Shown: piece by piece, positions 1-8,428 of the stretch
Numbering within the stretch: the first letter of the stretch is position 1
How the letters are laid out: each line of letters begins with the position of its first letter
Source of the DNA: an uncultured Eubacteriales bacterium
GTDB taxonomy: Bacteria; Bacillota; Clostridia; Christensenellales; Aristaeellaceae
NCBI GenBank assembly: GCA_902793605.1
Contig: CADBEB010000002.1
Coordinates: 1 to 64,000 of the forward strand
Direction: 5' to 3'
Length of the DNA stretch: 64,000 nucleotides
Notes under the pieces: generated by a model
What the model saw: only the letters and a program-made list of their open reading frames with translations
Databases searched by the model: none
Told to the model about the DNA's origin: nothing
Translations under genes and position numbers: made by a program

Positions 1-81
1 CGTGGTCTTGCCGTGGTCAACGTGTCCGATCGTTCCGATGTTTACATGGGGCTTTGTCCGTTCATAACGTCCTTTTGCCAT
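1..81 (-). CDS. tuf: Elongation factor Tu, N-terminal 27 codons (partial)
   Basis: The gene begins at an ATG at 79-81 and runs off the left edge, so only 27 codons are visible. They read [20 protein letters not shown] and continue through VDHGKTT, which is the diagnostic EF-Tu start including the G1 (P-loop) GHVDHGKT motif. EF-Tu carries aminoacyl-tRNA to the ribosomal A site as a GTPase in the cytoplasm. A strong ribosome-binding site (AAGGAGG) precedes the ATG. The tRNA-Gly gene lies 72 bp upstream on the same strand, an arrangement that recalls the tRNA-tufB operon of enterobacteria. The rest of the gene is outside the window. Confidence 0.95.
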   Translation of the reverse strand, partial: MAKGRYERTKPHVNIGTIGHVDHGKTT

Positions 82-153
82 TTGGGGTTTCCCTCCTTAA
101 TCGTTGTCGCTCAAAAGCGAAGTGTGTTTGCTTCCGAGTCATTGATGCGGAAA

Positions 154-227
154 TGGAGCGGGCGATGGGAATCGAACCCACGTGACCAGCTTGGGAAGCT
201 GGAGCTCTGCCATTGAGCTACGCCCGC
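154..227 (-). tRNA. tRNA-Gly, anticodon CCC
   Basis: The reverse strand folds into a full cloverleaf: acceptor GCGGGCG/CGCCCGC, D-arm GCTC/GAGC, anticodon stem CCAGC/GCTGG with loop TTCCCAA (anticodon CCC), a T-arm with TTCGATT, discriminator T and an encoded CCA. It reads glycine GGG codons. It is transcribed toward tuf from a good promoter at 269-297. Confidence 0.95.
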
Positions 228-268
228 ATGGCCCGCATCAAGCCCTTGAAGACTCGCGAACAAATTGT

Positions 269-297
269 ATTTTATCCGTTTTCTTATTACGTGTCAA
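269..297 (-). promoter_or_regulatory. Sigma-A promoter for tRNA-Gly (and probably tuf)
   Basis: On the minus strand a perfect TTGACA (297-292) is followed by a 17-bp spacer and TAAAAT (274-269). The predicted start falls about 35 bp upstream of the tRNA-Gly 5' end. No terminator is visible between the tRNA and tuf, so read-through into tuf is likely (inference). Confidence 0.7.
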
Positions 298-319
298 GCT
301 TTTCAGCGCCAGATCCGCT

Positions 320-1348
320 TTACTCGATGAACATGGCATCGCCGAAGGAGAAGAAACGGTATTTTTCCTCTACCGCGGTCCGGTAGGCCCGCAGTGCTTC
401 CTCCCGTCCCATCAGCGCGCTGACGAGCATGAGCAGAGTGCTCTGGGGAAGGTGGAAATTGGTGATGAGCGCGTCAACGGCTTTGATCCTGACGCCCGGA
501 TAGATGAAGATCGCGGTGTCCCTGGCGCCGGGATGAATGACGCCGTCCTCCGTTGCCATGGTCTCGAGCGTCCGGACGGAAGTGGTGCCGACGCAGACGA
601 TCCGGCCGCCGGAAGAGCGGATGCGGTTCAGGGTTTCGGCGGCTTCCTCCGTGACCTGGCAGAACTCGCTGTGCATGACGTGCTTTTCGGCGTCCTCCTC
701 CTTGACGGGACGGAAGGTACCGAGCCCGACGTGCAGGAGGATCGGCACGACCGTGATACCTTTGGCGCGGATCCTCTCAAGCAGCTCCGGAGTGAAATGC
801 AGGCCGGCGGTTGGAGCGGCGGCGGAACCGTCCTGCTTCGCGTAGACGGTCTGGTAGCGGCCGATATCCTGCAGTTTCTCGTGGATGTAGGGCGGGAGCG
901 GCATCTCACCCAGGCGGTCGAGCACTTCTTCAAAGATCCCGTCGCAGCGGAAACGGACCACACGGCCGCCGATCTCCTCCACGTTTTCCAGGATCTCGCA
1001 GTGGAGGAGCCCGTCGCCGAAGGAGCAGACAGCACCCGGACGAAGGCGCCGGCCGGGGCGGACGAGCGTTTCCCAGTCCGTGGCGTTCCGGCGGCGCAGG
1101 AGCAGCACCTCCACAGGAACGCCGGTATCCTCCTTGACGCCGAGCAGGCGCGCGGGAATGACCCGGGTCTCATTGACGACCAAGGCGTCGCCGGCATGCA
1201 GATAATCGATAATGTCGTAGAAATGCTTATGCTCGATCTCCCCGGTGGACCGGTGATACACCAGCAGCCGGCTGTGGTCCCGGGGTTCGACCGGCGTCTG
1301 GGCGATCAGCGATTCCGGAAGGTCATAGTGAAAGTCGGATGTTTTCAT
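320..1348 (-). CDS. queA: S-adenosylmethionine:tRNA ribosyltransferase-isomerase QueA
   Basis: This 342-aa protein matches QueA along its whole length: it starts [19 protein letters not shown], has the DHSRLLV segment, the [12 protein letters not shown] segment and the [14 protein letters not shown] motif. QueA moves the ribosyl group of S-adenosylmethionine to 7-aminomethyl-7-deazaguanine in tRNA, making epoxyqueuosine at wobble position 34 of GUN anticodons. It is the last gene of a leftward block ruvC-ruvA-ruvB-queA, starting 5 bp after ruvB ends. The partner gene tgt is not seen here; it may lie elsewhere. Confidence 0.95.
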   Translation of the reverse strand: MKTSDFHYDLPESLIAQTPVEPRDHSRLLVYHRSTGEIEHKHFYDIIDYLHAGDALVVNETRVIPARLLGVKEDTGVPVEVLLLRRRNATDWETLVRPGRRLRPGAVCSFGDGLLHCEILENVEEIGGRVVRFRCDGIFEEVLDRLGEMPLPPYIHEKLQDIGRYQTVYAKQDGSAAAPTAGLHFTPELLERIRAKGITVVPILLHVGLGTFRPVKEEDAEKHVMHSEFCQVTEEAAETLNRIRSSGGRIVCVGTTSVRTLETMATEDGVIHPGARDTAIFIYPGVRIKAVDALITNFHLPQSTLLMLVSALMGREEALRAYRTAVEEKYRFFSFGDAMFIE

Positions 1349-1353
1349 GGAAG

Positions 1354-2397
1354 TCAGATCTCCATCCTGATTTGGGCCTCGGCGGTAACGGGCATGTTCT
1401 TCTTCATATGCGCCCAGGCGGCCGGGGTGCAGAGGCGGCCGCGGGGGGTCCGCATGAGGAAACCGAGCTGCATCAGGTAGGGCTCGTAGACGTCCTCGAT
1501 GGTCACCGCGTCCTCGCCAGTGGTGGCGGCCAGGGTATCCAGACCGACGGGGCCGCCGGCGAACTTGTCCATCATGCAGGAAAGGATGTTCCGGTCCACC
1601 TTGTCCAGACCCAGTTCATCCACGTCGAGCATGCTCAGTGCTTCCCGGGCGATCTCCCGGCTGATATGGCCGCCGCCTTTTACCTCGGCATAGTCCCGCA
1701 CGCGCTTGAGCATCCGGTTGGCGATGCGGGGAGTGCCGCGGCTGCGGCTGGCGATCTCCAGGAGTCCGTCGGGCTCCGCGTTCACGCCGAGGATGCCGGC
1801 GCTGCGTTCCACGATCTGGCTGAGCTCCTCCGGAGTGTACATCTCCAGGCGGAAGAGCATGCCGAAACGGTCCCGCAGGGGAGCGGACAGCTGGCCGGCG
1901 CGGGTCGTGGCGCCGACGAGGGTGAACTTCGGCAGGTCAACGCGGATGCTGCGGGCGGTGGGGCCCTTGCCGATCATGATATCGATGGCATAGTCCTCCA
2001 TCGCCGGATAGAGCACTTCCTCCACCTGGCGGGAGAGGCGGTGGATCTCGTCGATGAACAGGATATCCCCCGCGTTCAGGTTGCTGAGGATGGAAGCCAG
2101 GTCGCCGGGCCGCTCAATCGCGGGGCCGCTGGTCACCCGGATGTTTTGCCCCATCTCGGAGGCAACGATGCAGGCCAGGGTGGTCTTGCCCAGGCCGGGA
2201 GGGCCGTAGAGCAGGATATGGTCCAGCGCGTCACGGCGGGATAGGGCAGCCTGGATATAGATGTTCAGGCTGTCCTTGACGGCCTTCTGGCCGACATACT
2301 CCTTCAGCGTATGCGGGCGGAGCGACTGCTCTGTGCTGCTGTCCTCCGCCAGGTAGGCGCTGTTCATCAGTCGGTCTTCTGAAAAAACGTTATCCAT
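1354..2397 (-). CDS. ruvB: Holliday junction branch migration helicase RuvB
   Basis: The 347-aa AAA+ ATPase has Walker A GPPGLGKT at residues 65-72, Walker [10 protein letters not shown], sensor-1 ATTRAG and the C-terminal winged-helix ending (FLMRTPRGR). RuvB forms hexameric rings that pump DNA through the RuvA-bound Holliday junction during recombinational repair. It sits 16 bp downstream of ruvA and 5 bp upstream of queA and should be co-transcribed. A second in-frame ATG at residue 11 is possible, but the first is used here because of ribosome-binding sequence just upstream (CAGGAGTAAG). Confidence 0.95.
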   Translation of the reverse strand: MDNVFSEDRLMNSAYLAEDSSTEQSLRPHTLKEYVGQKAVKDSLNIYIQAALSRRDALDHILLYGPPGLGKTTLACIVASEMGQNIRVTSGPAIERPGDLASILSNLNAGDILFIDEIHRLSRQVEEVLYPAMEDYAIDIMIGKGPTARSIRVDLPKFTLVGATTRAGQLSAPLRDRFGMLFRLEMYTPEELSQIVERSAGILGVNAEPDGLLEIASRSRGTPRIANRMLKRVRDYAEVKGGGHISREIAREALSMLDVDELGLDKVDRNILSCMMDKFAGGPVGLDTLAATTGEDAVTIEDVYEPYLMQLGFLMRTPRGRLCTPAAWAHMKKNMPVTAEAQIRMEI

Positions 2398-2413
2398 GCG
2401 AACTTACTCCTGG

Positions 2414-3019
2414 TCAGATGCCGGCCATGGCGCGCAGCGCCAGGCGGATCAGTTCTTCGGGCTTGTCGGTCTGGTCTTTGATCTGGCTGATGGCGTTCCG
2501 CGCCTCGGTTGAGGAATAACCGAGGGCGATCATGGCCTCGATCGCCTCGGAGACCGCGTCCGGGCTGAGCGCGGGCGCCGGGTAGTTCTCCGACGGGACC
2601 GCGGCGGAAACGGAGGCCTGGCTGACCTTGTCCTTCAGCTCCAGTGCGATGCGCTGGGCAGTCTTCTTGCCGATGCCCGGGGCGCGGGAAAGGGCGTTCA
2701 CATCCCCGAGAAGGATCGCGAGGTTCAGGTCCCGCAGGGGCATGGCCCCGAGCACGCCCAGGGCTGTCTTCGGCCCGATGCCGGAGACGGAGGTCAGCTG
2801 AAGGAACATCTCCTTCTCCTCCCGGGTGGCGAAGCCGAAGAGCTCCATCGCGTCCTCCCGGACGGAGAGGAAGGTGAAGCAGCGCATCTTCTCCCCGACG
2901 GGAGGCGCGGCCTGCAGGGTGTTGTTGGAGCAGTTCAGCTGCCAGCCGACGCCGGAGGCCAGCAGGATAAGGGAGCCGTTGAGCTTCTCACAGACTTCCC
3001 CTTCAATGAATGCGTACAT
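2414..3019 (-). CDS. ruvA: Holliday junction DNA helicase subunit RuvA
   Basis: The 201-aa protein has the RuvA layout: an N-terminal OB-fold starting MYAFIEGEVCEK, tandem helix-hairpin-helix motifs around residues 70-130 (GIGPKTALGVL, and GIGKKTAQRIALELKDK), and a C-terminal RuvB-contacting domain (EAIEAMIALGYSSTEA). RuvA tetramers clamp the Holliday junction and load RuvB. A GGAGG site precedes the ATG. It lies 26 bp after ruvC and 16 bp before ruvB. Confidence 0.95.
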   Translation of the reverse strand: MYAFIEGEVCEKLNGSLILLASGVGWQLNCSNNTLQAAPPVGEKMRCFTFLSVREDAMELFGFATREEKEMFLQLTSVSGIGPKTALGVLGAMPLRDLNLAILLGDVNALSRAPGIGKKTAQRIALELKDKVSQASVSAAVPSENYPAPALSPDAVSEAIEAMIALGYSSTEARNAISQIKDQTDKPEELIRLALRAMAGI

Positions 3020-3045
3020 ATGGTTTCCTCCTGATCACTTCAGCA

Positions 3046-3540
3046 TCACTTCATCCGGAACTGGAACCGGGTGACACCGGCCTGGCAGTGGGTGATGGCA
3101 CAGGCGATCGCGTCGGCGGCATCGTCCGGCTTCGGGATCTCCTCTAGCTTCAGCAGGAGTTTGACCATCTGCTGGATCTGCTTCTTGTCGGCCCGGCCGT
3201 TGCCGGTGATAGCCTGCTTGATCTGCATGGGGGTATATTCGTAAAGGCTCTCGGTATACTCCGCGGCGGCGATGATCGCCGCCCCGCGGGCGGCACCGAC
3301 CATGAGGGCGGTGGTGACGTTGTGGGAGAAGAACAGCTCTTCAAACGCGACCTCATCCGGATGGTAAAGGGAGATCACATCCCGGATACCGAGCTGCAGC
3401 GCACGCAGGCGGTTCTGCATGGGGACGCCGGCCTTGGTCTCGATACAGCCGTAGTTGACCAGACGCATGCGGCTGCCTTCCGCCTCCACCACACCCCAGC
3501 CCATGAGGGCGTAGCCCGGGTCGATGCCCAGAACGATCAA
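3046..3540 (-). CDS. ruvC: Crossover junction endodeoxyribonuclease RuvC (TTG start)
   Basis: The 164-aa resolvase contains the catalytic acidic residues in their usual context: GIDPG near the N-terminus, VAFEELFF, and DAADAIACA near the C-terminus. RuvC cuts Holliday junctions symmetrically. The frame stays open far upstream, and an ATG at 3571-3573 would add 11 residues, but that ATG lies within the -10 hexamer of a TTGACA promoter at 3572-3600, so it cannot be in the transcript. The TTG at 3538-3540 is preceded by AGGAAAGAGG at good spacing and gives the standard start, (M)IVLGIDPG. First gene of the ruvCAB-queA block. Confidence 0.93.
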   Translation of the reverse strand: MIVLGIDPGYALMGWGVVEAEGSRMRLVNYGCIETKAGVPMQNRLRALQLGIRDVISLYHPDEVAFEELFFSHNVTTALMVGAARGAAIIAAAEYTESLYEYTPMQIKQAITGNGRADKKQIQQMVKLLLKLEEIPKPDDAADAIACAITHCQAGVTRFQFRMK

Positions 3541-3571
3541 AAAAACCGCCTCTTTCCTATATAATAAAACC

Positions 3572-3600
3572 ATGGTAAACGCTCCCCAAAGGAATGTCAA
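3572..3600 (-). promoter_or_regulatory. Promoter of the ruvC-ruvA-ruvB-queA block
   Basis: Minus-strand TTGACA (3600-3595), 17-bp spacer, TACCAT (3577-3572). The start site would fall about 25 bp before the ruvC TTG codon. It is divergent from the argH promoter. No LexA-type box was recognised here. Confidence 0.6.
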
Positions 3601-3635
3601 GGCGAACAAAAATAAAAGGAAGGCGTCATTTCCGG

Positions 3636-3663
3636 TTGCGAAAAGGCGGGTTTTGTGTACAAT
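3636..3663 (+). promoter_or_regulatory. Likely argH promoter
   Basis: TTGCGA (3636-3641), 16-bp spacer and TACAAT (3658-3663) lie about 35 bp before the argH ATG. No ARG-box palindrome was recognised. Confidence 0.5.
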
Positions 3664-3696
3664 GTTGGTGACGGTTCCGGAGGGAGGAAAGAGCGC

Positions 3697-5070
3697 ATGA
3701 AGCTTTGGGGAGGCCGTTTCGGCAAGGCTACGGACGGACTGGTGGATGACTTCCATTCCAGCATCTCTTTTGACCAGCGCCTGTACGAGCAGGACATCAC
3801 AGGTTCCATCGCTCATGCGACCATGCTGGGCGAGCAGGGAATCATCCCGGCGGAAGATGCGGAGAAGATCGTGGAAGGTCTGAAGGGGATCCTGGAGGAT
3901 GCCCGGGCCGGCCGGATTGAGTGGATGGTGGACGCGGAGGATATCCACATGAACGTGGAAACCCTGCTGACGCAACGGATCGGGGAAGCAGGGAAGCGCC
4001 TGCATACCGGCCGGAGCCGCAACGATCAGGTGGCGCTGGATACGAGGATGTATGCCAAGGCGGCCTGCCGGGAGACGGAGGTCATGCTGGAAGACCTGCT
4101 GAACGCGCTGCTGGACATTGCCGGGAAAAACCTGCATACGATCATGCCGGGCTATACGCATATGCAGAAGGCGCAGCCCATCACGCTGGCCCATCACCTG
4201 ATGGCCTATGTGCAGATGTTCCTGCGGGACAGGAACCGCTTCCGCCAGGCTTACCGCGCGGCGGATGTGATGGTGCTCGGCTCCGGCGCGCTGGCAGGAA
4301 CCACCTATCCGCTGAACCGGGAACGGGTCGCCGAACTGCTTGGCTTTGCGGAGATCTCGGAGAACAGCCTGGATGGCGTGAGCGACCGGGACTATATGCT
4401 GGACTATCTTTCCGCGGCTTCCATCTGCATGATGCACCTGAGCCGCTTCTGTGAAGAACTGATCCTGTGGAACACGAATGAGTTCCGATTTGTGGAGATG
4501 GACGACGGGTTTGCCACGGGGTCAAGCATCATGCCGCAGAAGAAGAATCCGGACGTGGCGGAGCTGATCCGCGGGAAGACCGGGCGGGTCTACGGGCACC
4601 TGATGGGCCTGCTGACGGTGATGAAGGGCCTCCCGCTGGCATACAACAAGGACATGCAGGAGGACAAGGAAGCCTTCTTCGACGCGCGCGATACGCTGGT
4701 GAAGGGCCTGACGGTGTTTACCGCGATGCTGAGGACCGTGACCTTCCGCAGGGACGTGATGGAGCGCGGCGCCTCGGGCGGGTTCACCAACGCGACGGAC
4801 TGCGCGGACTACCTGGTAAAGAAGGGCGTGGCCTTCCGGGACGCGCACAAGGTGGTCGGTGAGCTGGTGGCGCACTGCCTGAACGAGGACAAGGCGCTGC
4901 TGGATCTCTCCCTGGAGGAACTGAAGCAGTTCCATCCCGCGTTTGAGCAGGACGTGTTCGACGACCTGAGCATGAAGGCCTGTGTCGAGAAGCGCAGGAT
5001 CCCGGGTGCGCCGGCGCCTGAAATGGTGGAGCGGGCGATCGCCAGAGCCCGGGAGGAACTGGAGCGGTAA
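3697..5070 (+). CDS. argH: Argininosuccinate lyase
   Basis: The 457-aa enzyme starts MKLWGGRFGK, the usual ArgH start, behind a GGAGGGAGGAAAG ribosome-binding site; an in-frame upstream ATG at 3661 lies in the promoter region and was rejected. HTGRSRND is at 103-110, THMQKAQP at 154-161 and the fumarase/aspartase signature GSSIMPQKKNPD at 275-286, which contains the catalytic serine. It splits argininosuccinate into arginine and fumarate, the last step of arginine synthesis. argG is not beside it; argH stands alone, divergent from ruvC. Confidence 0.97.
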   Translation: MKLWGGRFGKATDGLVDDFHSSISFDQRLYEQDITGSIAHATMLGEQGIIPAEDAEKIVEGLKGILEDARAGRIEWMVDAEDIHMNVETLLTQRIGEAGKRLHTGRSRNDQVALDTRMYAKAACRETEVMLEDLLNALLDIAGKNLHTIMPGYTHMQKAQPITLAHHLMAYVQMFLRDRNRFRQAYRAADVMVLGSGALAGTTYPLNRERVAELLGFAEISENSLDGVSDRDYMLDYLSAASICMMHLSRFCEELILWNTNEFRFVEMDDGFATGSSIMPQKKNPDVAELIRGKTGRVYGHLMGLLTVMKGLPLAYNKDMQEDKEAFFDARDTLVKGLTVFTAMLRTVTFRRDVMERGASGGFTNATDCADYLVKKGVAFRDAHKVVGELVAHCLNEDKALLDLSLEELKQFHPAFEQDVFDDLSMKACVEKRRIPGAPAPEMVERAIARAREELER

Positions 5071-5083
5071 GACCCCGGAGCCC

Positions 5084-5112
5084 TTGAAAAAGAACGCGAA
5101 ACGCACTATAAT
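5084..5112 (+). promoter_or_regulatory. Sigma-A promoter for the YidC-like/glycerophosphotransferase fusion gene
   Basis: TTGAAA (5084-5089), exactly 17 bp, then TATAAT (5107-5112). It starts 14 bp after the argH stop, with a ribosome-binding site AGGAGG at 5131-5136, so the downstream gene has its own strong promoter. Confidence 0.8.
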
Positions 5113-5145
5113 ACAACCCAATGTTGCTTCAGGAGGGATTCCGCT

Positions 5146-7068
5146 TTGCAGACGGTGATCGGATGGATCGGCTCGGTGCTCAGCGTCGTGATGGACTGGT
5201 GCTATCACCTCTGCGGGAATTACGGCTGGGCAATCATCCTCTTTACTCTGCTCTCCAAAGTAATCCTGGCGCCGCTGAGCGTATGGGTTCATCTGAACGG
5301 CCTGAAGATGGTCAAAATGATGCCCGAGATCAATATGCTCCACGTGAACCACTATGGCGACAAGGACGCCATCGCGGAGGGGCAGGCGGCGCTGTACAAG
5401 CGTGAGAAATACAATCCCCTGGCGGGGATCATCCCGGTCGTGGTCCAGCTGATCATCCTGCTGGGCCTGGTGGATGTGATCCGCCGGCTGCTGTCGCAGG
5501 GGAACGGACCGGAACTGATGTTCCTTGGGCTGAATCTCGGCCATGTGCCTGCAGAGCAGGGCGGCCTGACGCTGCTGGTGCCGCTGGTCGCGGCGCTGAG
5601 TGCGCTGGTCATGTGTGTGACCCAGAACATTGCCCAGCCGCTGCAGAGCGAGCAGGGGAAGGTGAACCAGTGGACCACGCTGATCATTTCTGTCGGGCTG
5701 AGCCTGTACCTGGGTTTCTTTGTTCCCGCGGGGATCGGCCTGTACTGGATTGCGAGCAACCTGTTCAGCGTGCTCCAGATGTACCTGCTCAACTGGCTGA
5801 TTCCGCCGGAAAAGCATGTGGACTATGAAGCACTGGAAAAGAGTCGCGCGGCGCTGAAGGAGATCGAGGCGCTGGACGGCGGAAAGAAGAAGAGCCTGTT
5901 TACCCGGGACGGGAACGAGAAGCGGGAGAAAGCGGACTATAAGCGCTTTTTCTCCATCCGGAACAAGCATGTGGTCTTCTACAGCGAGAAAAGCGGCTTC
6001 TGGAAATATTATAAGGATATCATCGAGGAACTGCTGAAGCGGTCCAACCTCCGGATCCACTACATCACGAACGATCCGGACGACCAGATCTTTGAGATCG
6101 CGAAGAAGGAACCGCGGATCATCCCGTACTATATCGGCGTGAAGAAGCTGATCACACTGATGATGAAGCTGGACGCAGACATGTTTATCATGACCACGCC
6201 GGATCTGGAGAATTATCATTTCAAGCGTTCCTATATCCGAAAGGATATTGAGTATGTTTACGCTCCGCATGAAACCAACAGCATGATCCTGGGTTTCGGG
6301 GAGGACGCTTTCGATCACTTCGATACGATGCTGATCGTCGGTCCGACCCAGATGGAGGAAATGAGAAAGCGGGAAGAGATGTTCGGCCTGCCGAAGAAGA
6401 ACCTGGTTCCCTGCGGCTTTGTGCTGCTGGACGACCTGATCGCCGAACAGGAAAACAAGCCGCGGAAACCGGCCGGCAGCCGGAAGCAGATCCTGATCGC
6501 TCCCAGCTGGCAGGAGGACAACCTGCTGGATTCATGTATCAATGAACTGCTTGGGCAGCTGATGGCGCCGGACCGGCTGATCATTGTGAGGCCGCACCCG
6601 GAATATATGAAACGCTATAAACCGCGGATGGATGCGCTGATCAGGCAGTGGGAGGACAGGATCGGGGAAGGTCTCCGGTTCGAAACGGATTTCTCCGGCA
6701 ACAGCTCCATCTACGAGAGCGACCTGATGGTCACGGACTGGTCGGCGATCTCGAATGAATACTGCTATACGACCGGGAGGCCTGTCCTCTATATCAACAC
6801 GAAGATCAAGATGAAGAACCCGAACTGGGAAAAGCTGGGAATCACGCCCATCGACTTCATCCAGCGGGAGGAATGGGGCCGGAACCTGGACAAGGACCAG
6901 CTGGACCGGGTCAATGAAGTGGCGACGGAACTGCTGGCACATCCGGAAGAATGGCGGGAAAAGATCCTGAAGTTCCGAGAGGAGAACATCTACAACATCG
7001 GTCACTGCGGCCAGGTGACTGCAGACTATATCATCAGCCGGCTGACTGACCGGCAGACAAAAGCGTAA
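5146..7068 (+). CDS. Fusion of a YidC/Oxa1-like membrane insertase domain and a CDP-glycerol glycerophosphotransferase (TagB/TagF-like) domain
   Basis: Residues 1-225 resemble the YidC/Oxa1 core: a membrane segment with FTLLSKVILAPLSVW, a charged hairpin (LKMVKMMPEI), then KREKYNPLAGIIPVVVQL and three more hydrophobic segments ending LLNWLIPPEKH. After a charged linker (226-272), residues 273-635 resemble TagB/TagF transferases, with a histidine in YAPHETN (375), RPHPEY (482-487) and the acidic SDLMVTDWSAIS block (525-536). Such transferases add glycerol phosphate from CDP-glycerol to teichoic-acid-like polymers at the inner membrane face. The fusion may tether the polymerase or couple insertion to envelope synthesis (inference). 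Start is TTG at 5146, nine bases after AGGAGG; no good ATG exists. The next small gene is probably co-transcribed. Confidence 0.85.
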   Translation: MQTVIGWIGSVLSVVMDWCYHLCGNYGWAIILFTLLSKVILAPLSVWVHLNGLKMVKMMPEINMLHVNHYGDKDAIAEGQAALYKREKYNPLAGIIPVVVQLIILLGLVDVIRRLLSQGNGPELMFLGLNLGHVPAEQGGLTLLVPLVAALSALVMCVTQNIAQPLQSEQGKVNQWTTLIISVGLSLYLGFFVPAGIGLYWIASNLFSVLQMYLLNWLIPPEKHVDYEALEKSRAALKEIEALDGGKKKSLFTRDGNEKREKADYKRFFSIRNKHVVFYSEKSGFWKYYKDIIEELLKRSNLRIHYITNDPDDQIFEIAKKEPRIIPYYIGVKKLITLMMKLDADMFIMTTPDLENYHFKRSYIRKDIEYVYAPHETNSMILGFGEDAFDHFDTMLIVGPTQMEEMRKREEMFGLPKKNLVPCGFVLLDDLIAEQENKPRKPAGSRKQILIAPSWQEDNLLDSCINELLGQLMAPDRLIIVRPHPEYMKRYKPRMDALIRQWEDRIGEGLRFETDFSGNSSIYESDLMVTDWSAISNEYCYTTGRPVLYINTKIKMKNPNWEKLGITPIDFIQREEWGRNLDKDQLDRVNEVATELLAHPEEWREKILKFREENIYNIGHCGQVTADYIISRLTDRQTKA

Positions 7069-7084
7069 AGGAGCAAAGAGAACC

Positions 7085-7363
7085 ATGAAGAAAGCACTGA
7101 AGAGGAGCGGAATCATCCTGCTGCTGGCAGCCTATCTGATGATCTTTACCATGCCGGCGGCACATGCCTATATCGATCCGTCGGCCACAACCTATATGAT
7201 CCAGGCGATCGCCGGGATCGTCATCGCCGTCGGCTCCGTCGGGATCATCTTCTGGCGCCGCGCGAAGAAGAAGCTCAAGGACAAGGTCGGTATCGATTTT
7301 GACAAGAACAAGGAAACGGAAGAAGAAGTCGTGGCCGTTAAAACGGACGACGAACAGAAATAA
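7085..7363 (+). CDS. Small membrane protein of unknown function
   Basis: The 92-aa protein has a hydrophobic N-terminal segment ending in a signal-peptidase-like site (PAAHAY, about residues 24-29), then YIDPSATTYMIQ, a second hydrophobic helix (about 37-58), the basic stretch WRRAKKKLKDK and an acidic tail. Small proteins with a YIDP motif next to a membrane helix are common near envelope-polymer genes, but no activity is known to me. It begins 16 bp after the transferase fusion gene, with AAAGGAG upstream, so a supporting role in the same envelope process is plausible. Confidence 0.7.
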   Translation: MKKALKRSGIILLLAAYLMIFTMPAAHAYIDPSATTYMIQAIAGIVIAVGSVGIIFWRRAKKKLKDKVGIDFDKNKETEEEVVAVKTDDEQK

Positions 7364-7369
7364 TGCCTG

Positions 7370-8182
7370 TTACAGAAGCATCCGGATCGCCTGTGCACAG
7401 CCGCCGTGGTCCAGGTCGGAAACGACCTTGCCTGCGGCGGTTTTGATATGTTCCGCGGCGTTCCCCATGGCGACGCCGAGGCCGGCTGCTTTCAGCATGG
7501 GGATGTCGTTGTCGGCATCGCCGCAAGCAATGCTCTGCTCCGGAGGGATCCCGAGTCCGGCGCACAGCCGGAGGAGGCCGGAGCCTTTGTCGATCCCGCG
7601 GGCGGAACACTCCAGGGAGGAAACCTCGGAATAGACCCTTTCGATGTTGAGGGAAGAAAGCCGGGCATTGGTCCGGATCCGCTCTTCAGGATCCGCGTGG
7701 TAGAGGTTGATCTTCAGCATCGCGTCCGGACAGGAGGCGGCAAAGGCATAAATGTCCGGGACCAGCGTCATCGTTTTCTCGTACAGCGGACGGTAGATGC
7801 CCATGTGGAAACGCTCCAGGCGATCCAGATGGGAGGCCTGGATCACATCCGCGTCCGCCAGGACGATCTGGGGCATGACATCTTTGGTACGGGCCAGGGA
7901 GAAGATGACGTCCGCATCTTCCCGCGAAATGCCATGCAGGGCGAAAGCCTGTTTTTCCCGGGCGTCGTAGATACCGGCGCCGCTGGCGAAGACCGCATAG
8001 CGCACCTCCGGCAGGAGCTCAAAGAGATCTGTCAGCTCGCAGACTGCACGTCCGGTATCGAAGACTACAGTTTTTTTAGCCGCGCAGACATCCCGAACAG
8101 CCTGCAGGGTTTCCGGGGAGACTTCCTTCCGGCTGTTGAGCAGGGTGCCGTCGATATCCAGGGCGATCAGTTCAAAGCTCAT
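7370..8182 (-). CDS. HAD-superfamily Cof-type sugar phosphatase
   Basis: The 270-aa protein has the Cof-subfamily HAD motifs: ALDIDGTLLNS at the start (nucleophile D), a motif II threonine (FDTGR), a lysine in motif III (GIDKGSGLLRL) and GDADNDIPML (motif IV). These enzymes dephosphorylate small phosphorylated sugars or cofactors; the substrate cannot be read from sequence. The frame is open 22 codons upstream, but MSFELIALDID is the standard start and has AAGGAA upstream. It converges on the small membrane protein gene, with 6 bp between stops. Confidence 0.88.
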   Translation of the reverse strand: MSFELIALDIDGTLLNSRKEVSPETLQAVRDVCAAKKTVVFDTGRAVCELTDLFELLPEVRYAVFASGAGIYDAREKQAFALHGISREDADVIFSLARTKDVMPQIVLADADVIQASHLDRLERFHMGIYRPLYEKTMTLVPDIYAFAASCPDAMLKINLYHADPEERIRTNARLSSLNIERVYSEVSSLECSARGIDKGSGLLRLCAGLGIPPEQSIACGDADNDIPMLKAAGLGVAMGNAAEHIKTAAGKVVSDLDHGGCAQAIRMLL

Positions 8183-8303
8183 GGTTTGTTCCTTCCGCGG
8201 TGGAGCCGGCCGGATCCGGCAGGTTCCGATTCCGCAGCAGTTTAGCATACAAGGGCTTGTCTGTCCACTGATCCGACGTTGATCCGGCTCGCAAAAATAG
8301 TGC

Positions 8304-8332
8304 TGGACAAACCATTTTGCCTTTGTTATAAT
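8304..8332 (+). promoter_or_regulatory. Promoter of the tRNA-Thr/tRNA-Pro pair
   Basis: TGGACA (8304-8309), 17 bp, TATAAT (8327-8332). The predicted start is about 10 bp before tRNA-Thr at 8349, typical of stable RNA genes. Confidence 0.75.
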
Positions 8333-8348
8333 ACCGTTTGCTGGTTGT

Positions 8349-8424
8349 GCCGATGTGGCTCAGTTGGTAGAGCAGCCGATTCGTAATCAGCAGGTCAGGG
8401 GTTCGAGTCCCCTCATCGGCTCCA
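8349..8424 (+). tRNA. tRNA-Thr, anticodon CGT
   Basis: Complete cloverleaf with acceptor GCCGATG/CATCGGC, D-stem GCTC/GAGC, loop TTCGTAA (anticodon CGT), T-arm AGGGG/CCCCT with TTCGAGT, discriminator T and encoded CCA. The anticodon stem GCCGA/TCAGC contains one C-A mismatch (position 29-41). Confidence 0.93.
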
Positions 8425-8428
8425 GTAT

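Noticed and set aside
182-1480. 432-codon plus-strand open frame over queA
   Set aside because: Shadow of queA and ruvB: composition is Arg/Gly/Asp-rich with no family motifs, no ribosome-binding site, and the opposite strand encodes clear proteins.
3541-4437. Long N-terminal extension of RuvC
   Set aside because: The extension is antisense to argH, and the ruvC promoter lies inside it.
4522-6318. 598-codon minus-strand frame
   Set aside because: His/Gln/Asp-rich antisense of argH and the YidC-like fusion; no motifs or start signals.
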